Positions 8,842 to 17,204 of a stretch of DNA of 64,000 bases are shown here, in pieces. Both the position numbers and the translations under genes were made by a program. This DNA comes from Pseudovibrio sp. Ad37 (GTDB taxonomy: Bacteria; Pseudomonadota; Alphaproteobacteria; Rhizobiales; Stappiaceae): NCBI RefSeq assembly GCF_001623075.1, contig NZ_LMCF01000224.1:38104-102103 (forward strand), written 5' to 3'. The notes under the pieces were generated by a model that ran no database searches, was not told the origin of the DNA, and worked only from the letters and a program-made list of their open reading frames with translations. How positions within the stretch are numbered: the first letter of the stretch is position 1; every line of letters begins with the position of its first letter.

Positions 8842-9951
8842 TTATCGCACCACCGTAATCTTCTGCGCAGCACGGGTCACAGCCGTATAAAGCCAGCGCG
8901 TTTTGTGCTCACGAAACGCCCAACTCTCGTCAAACAGCACCACATCATCCCACTGAGAACCCTGGGATTTGTGCACGGTCAGGGCGTAGCCGTAGTCGAA
9001 CTCGTCGGCGCGGCGGCGGATGGCATAAGGGAGCTGTTCGCTGCCTTCCTCAAACATCGCGGGAAGCACTTTCACTCTAATCGCCTTCTTGGAGAGGTCA
9101 TCTTCTGACGTCACATCAAAGCGCAGTGTGTTTCCGCGTGGAGGACGCAGGCGGGAGACTTCCCAGAGGCCACCATTCAGCAGACCTTTGGTCTTGTCAT
9201 TTCGCAGGCACACCAGCTTGTCACCAACGGACGGCATCTGCGTTGTGATACCCTTGAGGTCACGAATCCGGCCGTTATACAGCCTGCGCGTCTTGTTGGT
9301 GCCCACCAGCACCTGATCGGAGCCAAGAATCCGCTCCTTGTCGATATTCCGGCGCGAAATCACAGAACTGTCGCCATACTGGCCAAAGTCCAGCTCTTGC
9401 CCATCGCGAATATCCATGGACATGCGCACAATCGGGTTGTCTTTCGCCTGACGATGAACCTCGGTGAGCATGATATCTGGCTCCACCTCAGTGAAGTAGC
9501 CACCACCGCGCACAGGCGGCAGCTGCGCCGGATCACCCAGCACCAGCACTTTTTTGCCAAAAGAGAGCAGATCGCGCCCGAGCTCCTCATCCACCATGGA
9601 ACACTCATCAATGATGATCAGGTCCACTTTAGCAGCAGGGCTGTCGCGGTTGATGGCGAACTGAGGGCTCTCATCCTCATCGTCATCGTCCTTTTTGGTA
9701 CCCTTGGGGCGATAAATCAGGGAGTGAATGGTGGAAGCATCTTCACACCCCTTCTGGCGCAGCACATGCGCGGCCTTACCGGTGAAAGCACCAAAGGCCA
9801 CCTCTCCATCAAGCCCTTCAGCCAGATGGCGAGCCAAAGTGGTCTTGCCGGTACCGGCATACCCGAACAAGCGAAACACCTGGGGCCCGTGCGAACGGGA
9901 CCAGCGCGCCACTTCAGTAAGTGCATCATCTTGTTGCGGAGACCAATCCAT
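8842..9951 (-). CDS. RecD-like/Dda-like superfamily 1 DNA helicase
   Basis: The 369-residue ATPase has a Walker A motif in FGYAGTGKTTLA (about residue 33), motif Ia (FGAFTGKAAHVLR), Walker B in LIIIDECSMVDEE (about 115), motif III (VLGDPAQLPPV) and the C-terminal UvrD_C_2 block LTVHKSQGSQWDDVVLFDES, followed by LYTAVTRA. This order is that of short superfamily 1B helicases related to phage T4 Dda and the RecD motor. It lacks the long N-terminal domain of RecD2, and no RecB or RecC gene is nearby. It likely unwinds DNA 5' to 3' in repair or replication restart. It reads into rpiB downstream. Confidence 0.88.
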   Translation of the reverse strand: MDWSPQQDDALTEVARWSRSHGPQVFRLFGYAGTGKTTLARHLAEGLDGEVAFGAFTGKAAHVLRQKGCEDASTIHSLIYRPKGTKKDDDDEDESPQFAINRDSPAAKVDLIIIDECSMVDEELGRDLLSFGKKVLVLGDPAQLPPVRGGGYFTEVEPDIMLTEVHRQAKDNPIVRMSMDIRDGQELDFGQYGDSSVISRRNIDKERILGSDQVLVGTNKTRRLYNGRIRDLKGITTQMPSVGDKLVCLRNDKTKGLLNGGLWEVSRLRPPRGNTLRFDVTSEDDLSKKAIRVKVLPAMFEEGSEQLPYAIRRRADEFDYGYALTVHKSQGSQWDDVVLFDESWAFREHKTRWLYTAVTRAAQKITVVR

Positions 9952-10130
9952 TCCAGACCACCTGTAATAACTTTCTCAAACCAGAATGAGTAATAAACGA
10001 AGCTGACCTGAAACGCCCTCGTTTTCTGAAAAAGGTCAACAGGACACTCCAAATTGAACCTGTGAAACTTACGTCGCCTTCAGTCACTGACGCTAGGGTT
10101 GCATCAGCAAATCATTTTCGGAGCAACCTC

Positions 10131-11492
10131 ATGCCATTGTGGACGACAAGTGCCAGCGAAAGTCCAGACATTTACGCCACGGCCCGCGCAGTTGAAGGAC
10201 TTGCTAAAGAGCGCATTCCAGAAACAGGAATGAGCCCGGAAGAGGCCTACAACCTTGTCCGCGACGAGCTCTATCTGGACGGTAATGCACGGCAAAACCT
10301 CGCCACTTTCTGCACCACATGGGTGGAAGACGAAGTCCACAAACTCATGGCCGATTGCATCGACAAGGATGAGTATCCGCAAACTGCAGAGGTTGAAGCC
10401 CGCTGTGTTCATATCATCGCCAGCCTCTGGAACTCCCCGGAAGCGGAAGAAACAATCGGTTGCTCAACCACAGGCTCCTCTGAAGCCGCCATGCTGGGCG
10501 GCCTCGCCCTCAAATGGGCATGGAGAGATCGCCGCAAGAAAGAAGGCAAATCCTAGGACAAACCCAACATAGTGTGTGGTCCGGTTCAGGTCTGCTGGCA
10601 CAAGTTTGCCAAGTACTTTGACGTGGAGCTCCGCCAGATCCCCCTCAGCGAAGGGTCTCTCCATATGAGGCCTGAACAGTTGAAGGACTACGTGGACGAA
10701 AACACCATCTGCGTCGTTCCAACCCTTGGTGTCACCTTCACCGGTGTCTATGAACCAGTAAGCGAAATTTGCAAAGAGTTGGACAAGATCCAGGACCAGA
10801 CAGGTCTGGACATTCCGGTTCACGTAGACGCCGCTTCCGGCGGCTTCGTCGCTCCCTTCCTACATCCGGAGCTGCTGTGGGATTTCCGCCTCGATCGCGT
10901 GAAGTCCATCAACGCCTCAGGCCACAAGTTCGGTCTCGCACCGCTTGGCGTTGGTTGGGTGATCTGGCGCGATCAGAAAGAGCTGCCGTCTGATCTGGTG
11001 TTCAACGTTGATTATCTGGGTGGCAACATGCCCACCTTCGCACTGAACTTTTCACGCCCCGGTGGTCAGATCGTCATCCAGTATTACAACTTCATGAGAC
11101 TAGGCTGGGTAGGTTACAGAGGCATCCAGTCAGCTTGCGCTGAGAACGCTCAGTATCTCGCCGAAAAGCTGGCGGGGCTACCGGAGCTCGACATTCTATA
11201 TGACGGCAATGGCGCCCTGCCCTGTGTGTGCTATCGCCTCAAACACCCGGAAAAGGCCCACTACTCGCTCTACGATCTTTCAGAACGGGTGCGCATGAGC
11301 GGATGGCAAATCGCCTCCTACCCGCTACCGGCAGACATGCACGATACAGTCGTCCAGCGCATCATGGTACGCCATGGCGTCTCTCATGACGCAGTCGACC
11401 AACTCTTTCTGGATATCCGTAAGGCACTGAACTATCTGGACAAAAATAACATTAAATGGTCAGAGGCAGGGCCAAGCTTCTCTCACGGGTAG
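10131..11492 (+). pseudogene. gadB: Glutamate decarboxylase interrupted by one in-frame TAG
   Basis: This encodes a PLP-dependent glutamate decarboxylase (glutamate to GABA plus CO2, consuming a proton, used in acid resistance). The 5' part (10131-10553) ends ...RRKKEGKS, then comes TAG at 10554-10556. The same frame continues directly with DKPNI and VCGPVQVCWHKF, exactly where intact homologues read 'GKPTDKPNLVCGPVQ'. One nonsense codon therefore separates two fully conserved halves. Conserved parts include [17 protein letters not shown] and the PLP-lysine motif SINASGHKFG. The ATG at 10131 (MPLWTTS) is chosen over the upstream frame start at 10062 because of GGAG eight bases before it and the family N-terminus. 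No gadC antiporter is adjacent. The gene may be inactive, or the base may be a sequencing error. Confidence 0.88.
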
Positions 11493-11512
11493 AGCATATC
11501 ACCGTGAGAGAA
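11478..11512. other. Hairpin over the gadB stop codon
   Basis: TTCTCTCACGG (11478-11488) pairs exactly with CCGTGAGAGAA (11502-11512). The gadB stop lies in the loop. There is no U-run on either strand, so this may act with Rho or as an RNA-stability stem between the convergent gadB and kinase genes. Confidence 0.6.
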
Positions 11513-11524
11513 ACCGCCTAAAGA

Positions 11525-12478
11525 TCAGGCCAGCTGCTCAAGCAGCTGCGCCAGATACTCAGGTTCATCCAGATGGTTCTCAACCATCAGCTCAAACTCT
11601 TTGTAAGTAGCCACATATTGTACAGCTGCCATAAGCGCCCGTATTTCGCTTTCGCGCCTTGCAAGCGGATGAGATGAGCCTTTCAATCCTGTGAAATAAG
11701 CATCAACAAACGCCTCACCAAGAGATTTATCGATCTCGCACAGGAATGGATAAACGCCAGCAACATCATATACTGGCAGGTCCCACCGGCATTCATCCCA
11801 GTCAAGCACACCGACCAACTCGCCAGAATTCTCGCTGATGAGCGTGTTGGGCGGTCCAAAATCACCATGGATCAGGTGCTTTGTCTCATTCAGGTTTCCA
11901 AGTTTACCCAGCGCTTCATCAAGCCCCGTCTCCATATCTGCCCAATAAGCAGAGCTCAGATACTTGGCATCGATGTTCTTGGAAGCTTCCAACTCAGAAA
12001 GCGCGGCCAACAAGGCAGCTCCTGATTTCAACGTCTCTTTGCTAACACCCGGACGTTCTTGTTCCGCAAATCGAAACGCATCTCGCTCCTCCCAAAGCTT
12101 GATGTGCAGATTTGCCAAGGCCTGACCACTTTGACTGCAGGTCTCTACCTTATCCAGTGGCGGCGTCTCACCTTCGATCAACTCAAAGACTGAGTAGTAA
12201 GCACCCTCAACCTCGGTCAAACGCTCCTGATTAACGCCATAAAGCGCCTTCGGAACCTCATATCCGATTATATCGTGCAGCAAATCCAGACATTTGAATT
12301 CTGAAAGGATCTGCTCTTCAGTTCTATTTGGATTGTGACGACGAAGAACAACAGGCTCCTCCCCGTCTATTTCTCCCAACCAGGTTTCATTGGCATGGCC
12401 CTCTCCAAATGAGGACCACCTGGTATTTTCTGGCAAGGCAAAAGCTTCATCAAGGAGCTTGATTTCCTGCTTATTCAT
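11525..12478 (-). CDS. Aminoglycoside-phosphotransferase-family kinase
   Basis: The 317-residue protein has the protein-kinase-like fold of the APH/choline kinase family: the ATP-binding N lobe with PVVLRRHNPNRTEEQ, the catalytic loop HGDFGPPNTLI (about residue 205) and the metal-binding LDWDECRWDLPVYDVAG (about 225). Such kinases phosphorylate small molecules such as aminoglycosides, choline, homoserine or sugars; the substrate cannot be read from the sequence. Its ATG overlaps the last eight bases of the upstream peptidase gene, so the pair is translationally coupled and probably acts in one pathway. Nothing suggests it is a resistance determinant. Confidence 0.8.
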   Translation of the reverse strand: MNKQEIKLLDEAFALPENTRWSSFGEGHANETWLGEIDGEEPVVLRRHNPNRTEEQILSEFKCLDLLHDIIGYEVPKALYGVNQERLTEVEGAYYSVFELIEGETPPLDKVETCSQSGQALANLHIKLWEERDAFRFAEQERPGVSKETLKSGAALLAALSELEASKNIDAKYLSSAYWADMETGLDEALGKLGNLNETKHLIHGDFGPPNTLISENSGELVGVLDWDECRWDLPVYDVAGVYPFLCEIDKSLGEAFVDAYFTGLKGSSHPLARRESEIRALMAAVQYVATYKEFELMVENHLDEPEYLAQLLEQLA

Positions 12479-13514
12479 TTGCTTCCCCCATTAACTCGCC
12501 AAAATCTCCCAATGCATAGCGCGTATTGCCATCACGGCCCGTTACTCGTTCTGCATTCAACATTGAATTGACGATAGCTTCCTCTGTAACTTCTGCAGTC
12601 GCTCTAAACACCCTGTCAATTCGCCGCTCATCCACTTGTTCCACCGAATGCGTGCGTTTTCTGCTCTTTGTGTCCACTGGATCCGCAGTTGTGAATGCTA
12701 AAGCTATATCGCCACTTCCATGACCAAGAAATGAACCAGTTCGTGCAAGTCCTACAGAAGTTCTCTTGGCAACCCGCTTCAGTTGACGCTCGCTAAGCGG
12801 AAGATCCGTTCCGATGATCATGATGATAGACCCTTTTTCAGGTCCGCTCTCATCACGTGCCAGCTTCTCTTCAATCTGCGGGCCAATATGTTGTCCAGCC
12901 AATGTAAAGTCTGGCATCCGCCCCATATTGGAAAGCACCAGAGCACCCAGATGGTACTCTTTGTTGCCAAGCTTCACCTGACGAGAAGCACTTCCGATGC
13001 CCCCCTTCAGGCCGTAACAGGACATCCCACGCCCCGCACCAACCGCACCTTGCTCAAACTCTTCAGAGACCGCTCCAATCGCGTCCAGAGCATGCTGTGG
13101 GCGTACATACAACGCACTGATCTTGTTCAGGAAAGCATCATTACATTCAAACACCACTGGATTGATCGTACCCATCACGAAGTCAATATCCGGCGTTTCT
13201 GCCAGTGTATGCTGGATCAAACCTTCACTCACCGCACCAACGCTTAGCGTGTTCGTCAAAAGGATTGGTGTTTCCAGCTCTCCCAGCTCTTCAACCTGCA
13301 CCAACCCAACACTCTTGCCAAAACCATTAAACACATGAGAAGCCGCACGCGTTCTCAGATTAAAGGCATTCTCATTATGAGTGGTAATCGCGGTCACGCC
13401 AGTCTGACAATCACCATCAGTCAGTGTCGCATGCCCGACTTTGACACCCGGAACATCACAAATTGTATTCCGCTGCCCCTTTGGCAAAGACCCAATATTG
13501 ATTTTCTGAAACAT
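12471..13514 (-). CDS. P1-family peptidase (DmpA/BapA-like aminopeptidase)
   Basis: The protein (347 aa from the ATG at 13514) belongs to the DmpA/P1 family of self-processing N-terminal-nucleophile hydrolases, which cleave N-terminal residues, including beta- or D-amino acids, from small peptides. The family marks are TICDVPGVKVGHATL at the N-terminus, ILLTNTLSVGAV, and the autoprocessing site KGGIGSASRQV, whose Ser becomes the nucleophile. The C-terminal IALAFTT block is also family-like. The frame extends to a GTG at 13529, but the internal ATG has AGAGG at proper spacing. No signal peptide is present. It leads a two-gene operon with the APH-like kinase. Confidence 0.85.
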   Translation of the reverse strand: MFQKINIGSLPKGQRNTICDVPGVKVGHATLTDGDCQTGVTAITTHNENAFNLRTRAASHVFNGFGKSVGLVQVEELGELETPILLTNTLSVGAVSEGLIQHTLAETPDIDFVMGTINPVVFECNDAFLNKISALYVRPQHALDAIGAVSEEFEQGAVGAGRGMSCYGLKGGIGSASRQVKLGNKEYHLGALVLSNMGRMPDFTLAGQHIGPQIEEKLARDESGPEKGSIIMIIGTDLPLSERQLKRVAKRTSVGLARTGSFLGHGSGDIALAFTTADPVDTKSRKRTHSVEQVDERRIDRVFRATAEVTEEAIVNSMLNAERVTGRDGNTRYALGDFGELMGEANE

Positions 13515-13633
13515 TCCAACCTCTGGCACAAATAGTATTCCACTCAGATGATACCAGTCCTATTTCATAGTTAAAAAGCAAACAACGCCACTAAAAGATT
13601 TACCAGCTCATTACAGAGAAGGTCTGCGGCGAT

Positions 13634-13647
13634 ATTGGCCGACCAAT
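13634..13647. promoter_or_regulatory. Candidate GntR/FadR-type operator 1
   Basis: ATTGGCCGACCAAT is a near-palindrome of the TTGGT-N-ACCAA form bound by FCD-domain GntR regulators. It lies in the intergenic region upstream of the sugar-acid kinase, 270 bases before its ATG. The kinase's neighbour at 14899 encodes such a regulator. Confidence 0.4.
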
Positions 13648-13774
13648 TTAATCATCAAAGCGGCGCCTCTTTGTAAATTGAATAATTTCCCATATTTAGT
13701 TCATCAAGAATTTCAATAAAATCAACGAAAATAAGTGTAAGCAGCTAATTGCAAAATACCCTAAAATATCGGAA

Positions 13775-13789
13775 AATGGTCTACCAATT
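13775..13789. promoter_or_regulatory. Candidate GntR/FadR-type operator 2
   Basis: AATGGTCTACCAATT contains the palindrome TGGT-CT-ACCA (13777-13786), the classic FadR-subfamily core, 128 bases before the kinase ATG. Together with the site at 13634 it suggests that the adjacent GntR protein controls this promoter region. The rest of 13515-13917 is AT-rich and shows no convincing gene. Confidence 0.5.
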
Positions 13790-13917
13790 AGCTGCCACAA
13801 AACTCCCAGCATCAGAATCTTTCCTGCATCATAGCAACCGCTCCTCTTGCAGGGAACTGAAAGGACTGGCCAAAAGTGACGCATGCTGCCTGATACACTT
13901 TGAACAATGAGGACAAA

Positions 13918-14853
13918 ATGACCGCAGAAATCATCAGCTTTGGGGAGCCATTGTTCGAGTTCAATCAGGTCAAGGAATACAGCGGAGAAGGCCCAGACTA
14001 CCTGTCAGGCTTCGGGGGCGATGCCTCCAACTTCGCATGCTGTGCAGCACGTCAGGGTGCAAACGTCGCCATCCTGACCCATCTGGGCGATGATGTCTTC
14101 GGCAACAAGTTCATTGGTCTATGGGAGAAGGAGGGCGTTAAAACGCACCTTGTCGAACGCAATCCGATTGCTCCGACAGGCATCTATTTCATCTCCCATG
14201 ACAAGCAAGGCCATCATTTCAGTTTCGCCCGCAAAGGCTCTGCAGCCTCGCAGATCACACCAGACCAGCTGCCAGCTGATGCCATTCGTGCGGCCAAACT
14301 CTTCCACGTCACAGCCATCACGCAGGCCATTTCCACCAGCTCATGCGACAGTGTTTTCAAAGGCATCGAGATCGCCAAAGAAGGTGGCACACTCACCTCC
14401 TTTGACACCAACCTGCGCCTGAAGCTCTGGGATCTGAACCGCGCTCGCGGCATCATTCACGAAACCGCCCGCCTCGTTGACTTCATCATGCCAAGCGTCG
14501 ATGAAGCTGAAGTCCTGACTGGCCTCTCCGATCCGGACAAAATCTGCGACTTCTACCTCAATCTGGGTTCAAAGAACGTCATTCTCAAGCTTGGCAAAAA
14601 GGGCGCGATGTACGCAACAGCCTCTGAGAGAAAGCGCGTTGCAGGCAATCCGGTAGAAGCCATTGATGCCACTGGTGCTGGTGACTGCTTCTCGGGCTCT
14701 TTCTTCACCAATGTGGTGGCTGGCAAGTCGCTGGAAGACAGCCTCAAATACGCCAACGCAGCCGCAGCACTCACAACGCAAGGCTATGGCGCAGTCGCAC
14801 CAATCCCGACACGCGATCAGGTCGAAGCCTTCATGCAGGCCCGCAGTATTTGA
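13918..14853 (+). CDS. PfkB-family sugar kinase, 2-keto-3-deoxygluconate kinase-like
   Basis: The protein (311 aa from the ATG at 13918) is a ribokinase/PfkB kinase. GGDASNFACCAARQGA (about 35-50) is the substrate-binding signature and DATGAGDCFSGSFF (about 260) is the ATP-binding and catalytic signature with the base Asp. ISFGEPLFEFNQV at the N-terminus and SFDTNLRLKLW in the middle are most like 2-keto-3-deoxygluconate kinases (KdgK), which feed sugar acids into the Entner-Doudoroff route. A TTG at 13900 opens the frame, but the ATG has GAGGAC eight bases before it. It is convergent with a GntR regulator across a shared terminator, and two TGGT-type operators lie upstream. Confidence 0.8.
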   Translation: MTAEIISFGEPLFEFNQVKEYSGEGPDYLSGFGGDASNFACCAARQGANVAILTHLGDDVFGNKFIGLWEKEGVKTHLVERNPIAPTGIYFISHDKQGHHFSFARKGSAASQITPDQLPADAIRAAKLFHVTAITQAISTSSCDSVFKGIEIAKEGGTLTSFDTNLRLKLWDLNRARGIIHETARLVDFIMPSVDEAEVLTGLSDPDKICDFYLNLGSKNVILKLGKKGAMYATASERKRVAGNPVEAIDATGAGDCFSGSFFTNVVAGKSLEDSLKYANAAAALTTQGYGAVAPIPTRDQVEAFMQARSI

Positions 14854-14870
14854 TAGTGAGATTGTGAGAG

Positions 14871-14898
14871 GGCTCGCAACAATTAAAGCGAGCCTTTT
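14871..14898. terminator. Bidirectional terminator
   Basis: GGCTCGC (14871-14877), loop, GCGAGCC (14888-14894) and TTTT on the + strand, between the convergent kinase and GntR genes. The reverse side is less T-rich, so it serves mainly the kinase. Confidence 0.75.
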
Positions 14899-15594
14899 CT
14901 ATTTGAACTGATCACCAAAGAAGCCAATGTGATTTCGCATCTCACGGCGTGCACCTTCAACATCACGCGCTCTGATCGCGTCCAGAATAGCCTTATGCTC
15001 TTCGATCCCGTGCCGACGCGCAAACTCGGGCAGCAACGGGTACAGCCCCTTGCTCATGTTCATACCAACAAGGATTTGCGGCTTCATGACTTCATAAACA
15101 GCTGCTGCATATTCATTCTTGGCAGCTTTCACCACCGCAGAATGAAAACGCATGTCACCATCAATGGTGCCGACAGAGTCCAACCCATCGCTGTGGATCT
15201 GCGCCAACGCAGCATCCAACTCTGCCATCTCTTCATCAGTCCAGCGCTCAGCAGCCAACGCTGCCATCTCGCCTTCAAAGGCCATTCGGGTTTCCTGGCA
15301 TTGAATAACATCACCAATGCCGGAAATCGCAAATTCTCCGAGCGTGGGCGCAAAAGGCGTTGGAGTGACGTGCTCCTTGATGACAAAGCTGCCAGAGCCA
15401 CGCACAGTCTTGATGTAGCCCTCCTTACGCAGACGCTCCATCGCACCGCGTACAACAGGACGTGAGACGCCATACCGCTCGCACAGCGCATTTTCTGTCG
15501 GAAGCTTAAGACCTTCCGGAAATTCTCCGGAGTCGACAGCATCTTTCATCTTGTCGTAAACCGCATTCGAGAGGTTTGCTGGACGGGCCACCAC
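14899..15594 (-). CDS. GntR-family regulator with FCD domain
   Basis: The 231-residue protein has an N-terminal winged helix (LPTENALCERYGVSRPVVRGAMERLRKEGYIKTVRGSGSF cut in two: LPTENALCERYGVSRPVV at about 30-47 and REALRKLG-like MERLRKEGYI after it) and an all-helical FCD effector domain (residues 95-225). That domain includes RMAFEGEMAALAAERW and the metal/ligand His residues in DMRFHSAV and MRNHIGFF. FCD regulators usually repress catabolic genes until a sugar acid or similar ligand binds. Its position next to a KdgK-like kinase, with TGGT-N2-ACCA sites upstream of that kinase, points to sugar-acid control. The start is the GTG or ATG at 15594 giving MVARPANL. Confidence 0.82.
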   Translation of the reverse strand: MVARPANLSNAVYDKMKDAVDSGEFPEGLKLPTENALCERYGVSRPVVRGAMERLRKEGYIKTVRGSGSFVIKEHVTPTPFAPTLGEFAISGIGDVIQCQETRMAFEGEMAALAAERWTDEEMAELDAALAQIHSDGLDSVGTIDGDMRFHSAVVKAAKNEYAAAVYEVMKPQILVGMNMSKGLYPLLPEFARRHGIEEHKAILDAIRARDVEGARREMRNHIGFFGDQFK

Positions 15595-15898
15595 TCACAC
15601 TCCAATTATTCTTGTTTTTTAAGCTGTTTGCAGCCTTGGAAGTTTATTAATTTACAACAGCCGCCCTAAGCTAACAAGCTTGCCACCCTAAACCGGCCCC
15701 TTTGATGCAAAGCCTCTTAAGACGAATAAAATAATTAATAAAATCAACTAGATATAAGAATTCTAAAGGCCACTCCATAAGCGAACAACCATGTTCTCTA
15801 ACCAGACTGCGACATTATGTAGTCTACTTATTTACAGCGCATCTTTCTAATATATCTGAGAGAGATTGTGGGGTCTCTCCAAGGTTGGGGGTGTTATT
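15595..15898. other. Intergenic region upstream of the GntR gene
   Basis: About 300 AT-rich bases with no convincing ORF. It probably holds the promoter of the GntR regulator. No clear palindrome of operator type was found here. Confidence 0.4.
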
Positions 15899-16012
15899 AT
15901 GCGTCGACTTCCTTTTAAGACTGTTCGGTGTGCGGCAACTGACTTCTGTGGCACCGTCGCTGTAACGAGTATTCTGGTAGGCATTCTCTATCTGATTTTC
16001 ACGTTCACATGA
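15899..16012 (+). CDS. Possible 37-aa single-pass membrane peptide
   Basis: An ATG at 15899 preceded by GGTTGGGGGTG opens a 37-codon frame closing with TGA at 16010-16012. The peptide starts MRRLPFKTVRC and its second half (TVAVTSILVGILYLIFTFT) is a convincing membrane helix with a positively charged N-terminal side. Such small hydrophobic proteins are often missed. Against it, the opposite strand is also open here (15824-16090) and there is no conservation evidence. Confidence 0.3.
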   Translation: MRRLPFKTVRCAATDFCGTVAVTSILVGILYLIFTFT

Positions 16013-16141
16013 GTCCGGCGGGTTTCCTGACATGTTGAAACGCAGGCATCTGTGGGGCAGTCGACACTCCCCACTGGCGAACGTCTGCAACTTGATGCAT
16101 TCTTGACTTTGATGCTCAAGTAATCTTCAGATGACTGTCTT

Positions 16142-17086
16142 ATGATCGATGTTCTTCAACTAAGCCCTTATGCGCCCAATGAAATCAACGAGGAGCTGGA
16201 AAAATGCGCCCCGCTTGCTCGCTATTGGGAACTTCAACAAGACGAAGAGCTGAGAGCTCGGACCTTGCCGAACATCCGCATCGTCGCAACCAAGGGTGAT
16301 GTTGGCCTCTCCAGTGAGCTGATGGCAGAAATGCCCAACCTTGAGCTTATTGCGATCTATGGCGCAGGTTACGACAAAGTTGATCTGAAACAGGCCCGCG
16401 ACCGAAACATCATCATCACAACCACACCAGACGCCTTGACCGAAGCCGTGGCCGATCATGTCGTGGCCCTTGCTCTGGCATCCTCTCGCCGAATTGCAGA
16501 GGGAGACCGCTTTATCCGCAATGGGGACTGGCTCAATGGCAAATTAGGTATCGGCTACAGCCTGCGAGGTAAAACACTCGGCATCTTTGGATATGGCCGC
16601 ATTGGCAGAAAAGCCGCCAAAATTTTAGGCGGCACATTTGGTATGCAAATTTTGTACTGTGATCGCAACGCAGACCCGAAACAAGATAAACAATGCCGGT
16701 CCTCTCCGTTGGAACTGGCAAGCGAATCCGACGTGCTTGTCATTGCTGCATCTGGCAGCCCGGACACAAAAAATATTATAGATATTAATATATTAGAAGC
16801 TCTGGGCCCGAGCGGGCTTTTGATCAATATCGCCCGTGGTTCATTAGTAAACACTCAACATTTGATCACTGCACTTGAGAACAGAACACTCGGGGCAGCA
16901 GCCTTGGATGTATTTCCGGATGAGCCTAATGTTCCCAATGAGCTGATCGCGTCCCCCTACACAACCCTAACCCCTCACCTCGCGAGTGCCACACTCGAAA
17001 CCAGACGAGAAATGGGGTGCCAAGTGATTGAAAATATTTCATCTTACAGGAAAAATGGAGAAGTATTTAACCGGCTAATTTTCTAA
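16142..17086 (+). CDS. D-isomer-specific 2-hydroxyacid dehydrogenase (GhrB/hydroxypyruvate-reductase-like)
   Basis: The 314-residue NAD(P)H-dependent oxidoreductase is expected to reduce 2-keto acids such as glyoxylate or hydroxypyruvate. The Rossmann glycine motif is GYGRIGRKAAKIL (about 155), the NADP-type loop is YCDRNADPKQ, the catalytic Arg lies in NIARGSLVN, the Glu in DVFPDEPNVP and the His in LTPHLASAT. The N-terminal lid has IAIYGAGYDKVDL. The length is normal for the family. The ATG at 16142 follows a weak ribosome site. The following LacI-family gene is in the same direction 118 bases downstream and may control this locus. Confidence 0.85.
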   Translation: MIDVLQLSPYAPNEINEELEKCAPLARYWELQQDEELRARTLPNIRIVATKGDVGLSSELMAEMPNLELIAIYGAGYDKVDLKQARDRNIIITTTPDALTEAVADHVVALALASSRRIAEGDRFIRNGDWLNGKLGIGYSLRGKTLGIFGYGRIGRKAAKILGGTFGMQILYCDRNADPKQDKQCRSSPLELASESDVLVIAASGSPDTKNIIDINILEALGPSGLLINIARGSLVNTQHLITALENRTLGAAALDVFPDEPNVPNELIASPYTTLTPHLASATLETRREMGCQVIENISSYRKNGEVFNRLIF

Positions 17087-17204
17087 TCTATACGTAATCC
17101 AAATAACATTTACATAGAAAAAACAAAAATATAGCTCACACGCACACGATTCAGGTGTTATTGTCGCCTGATAATTCAACTTACTTTATAAATAAAGCAA
17201 ATTC

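Noticed and set aside
10554..10556. TAG as pyrrolysine or another recoded codon
   Set aside because: No pyl genes or special stem nearby, and intact homologues have an ordinary residue here; nonsense mutation or error is simpler.
13696..13884. 62-residue hydrophobic minus ORF upstream of the kinase
   Set aside because: AT-rich gap with predicted operator inside it; no ribosome site; judged a chance frame.
15824..16090. 88-residue minus ORF
   Set aside because: No family features, and it opposes a better small ORF; chance frame.
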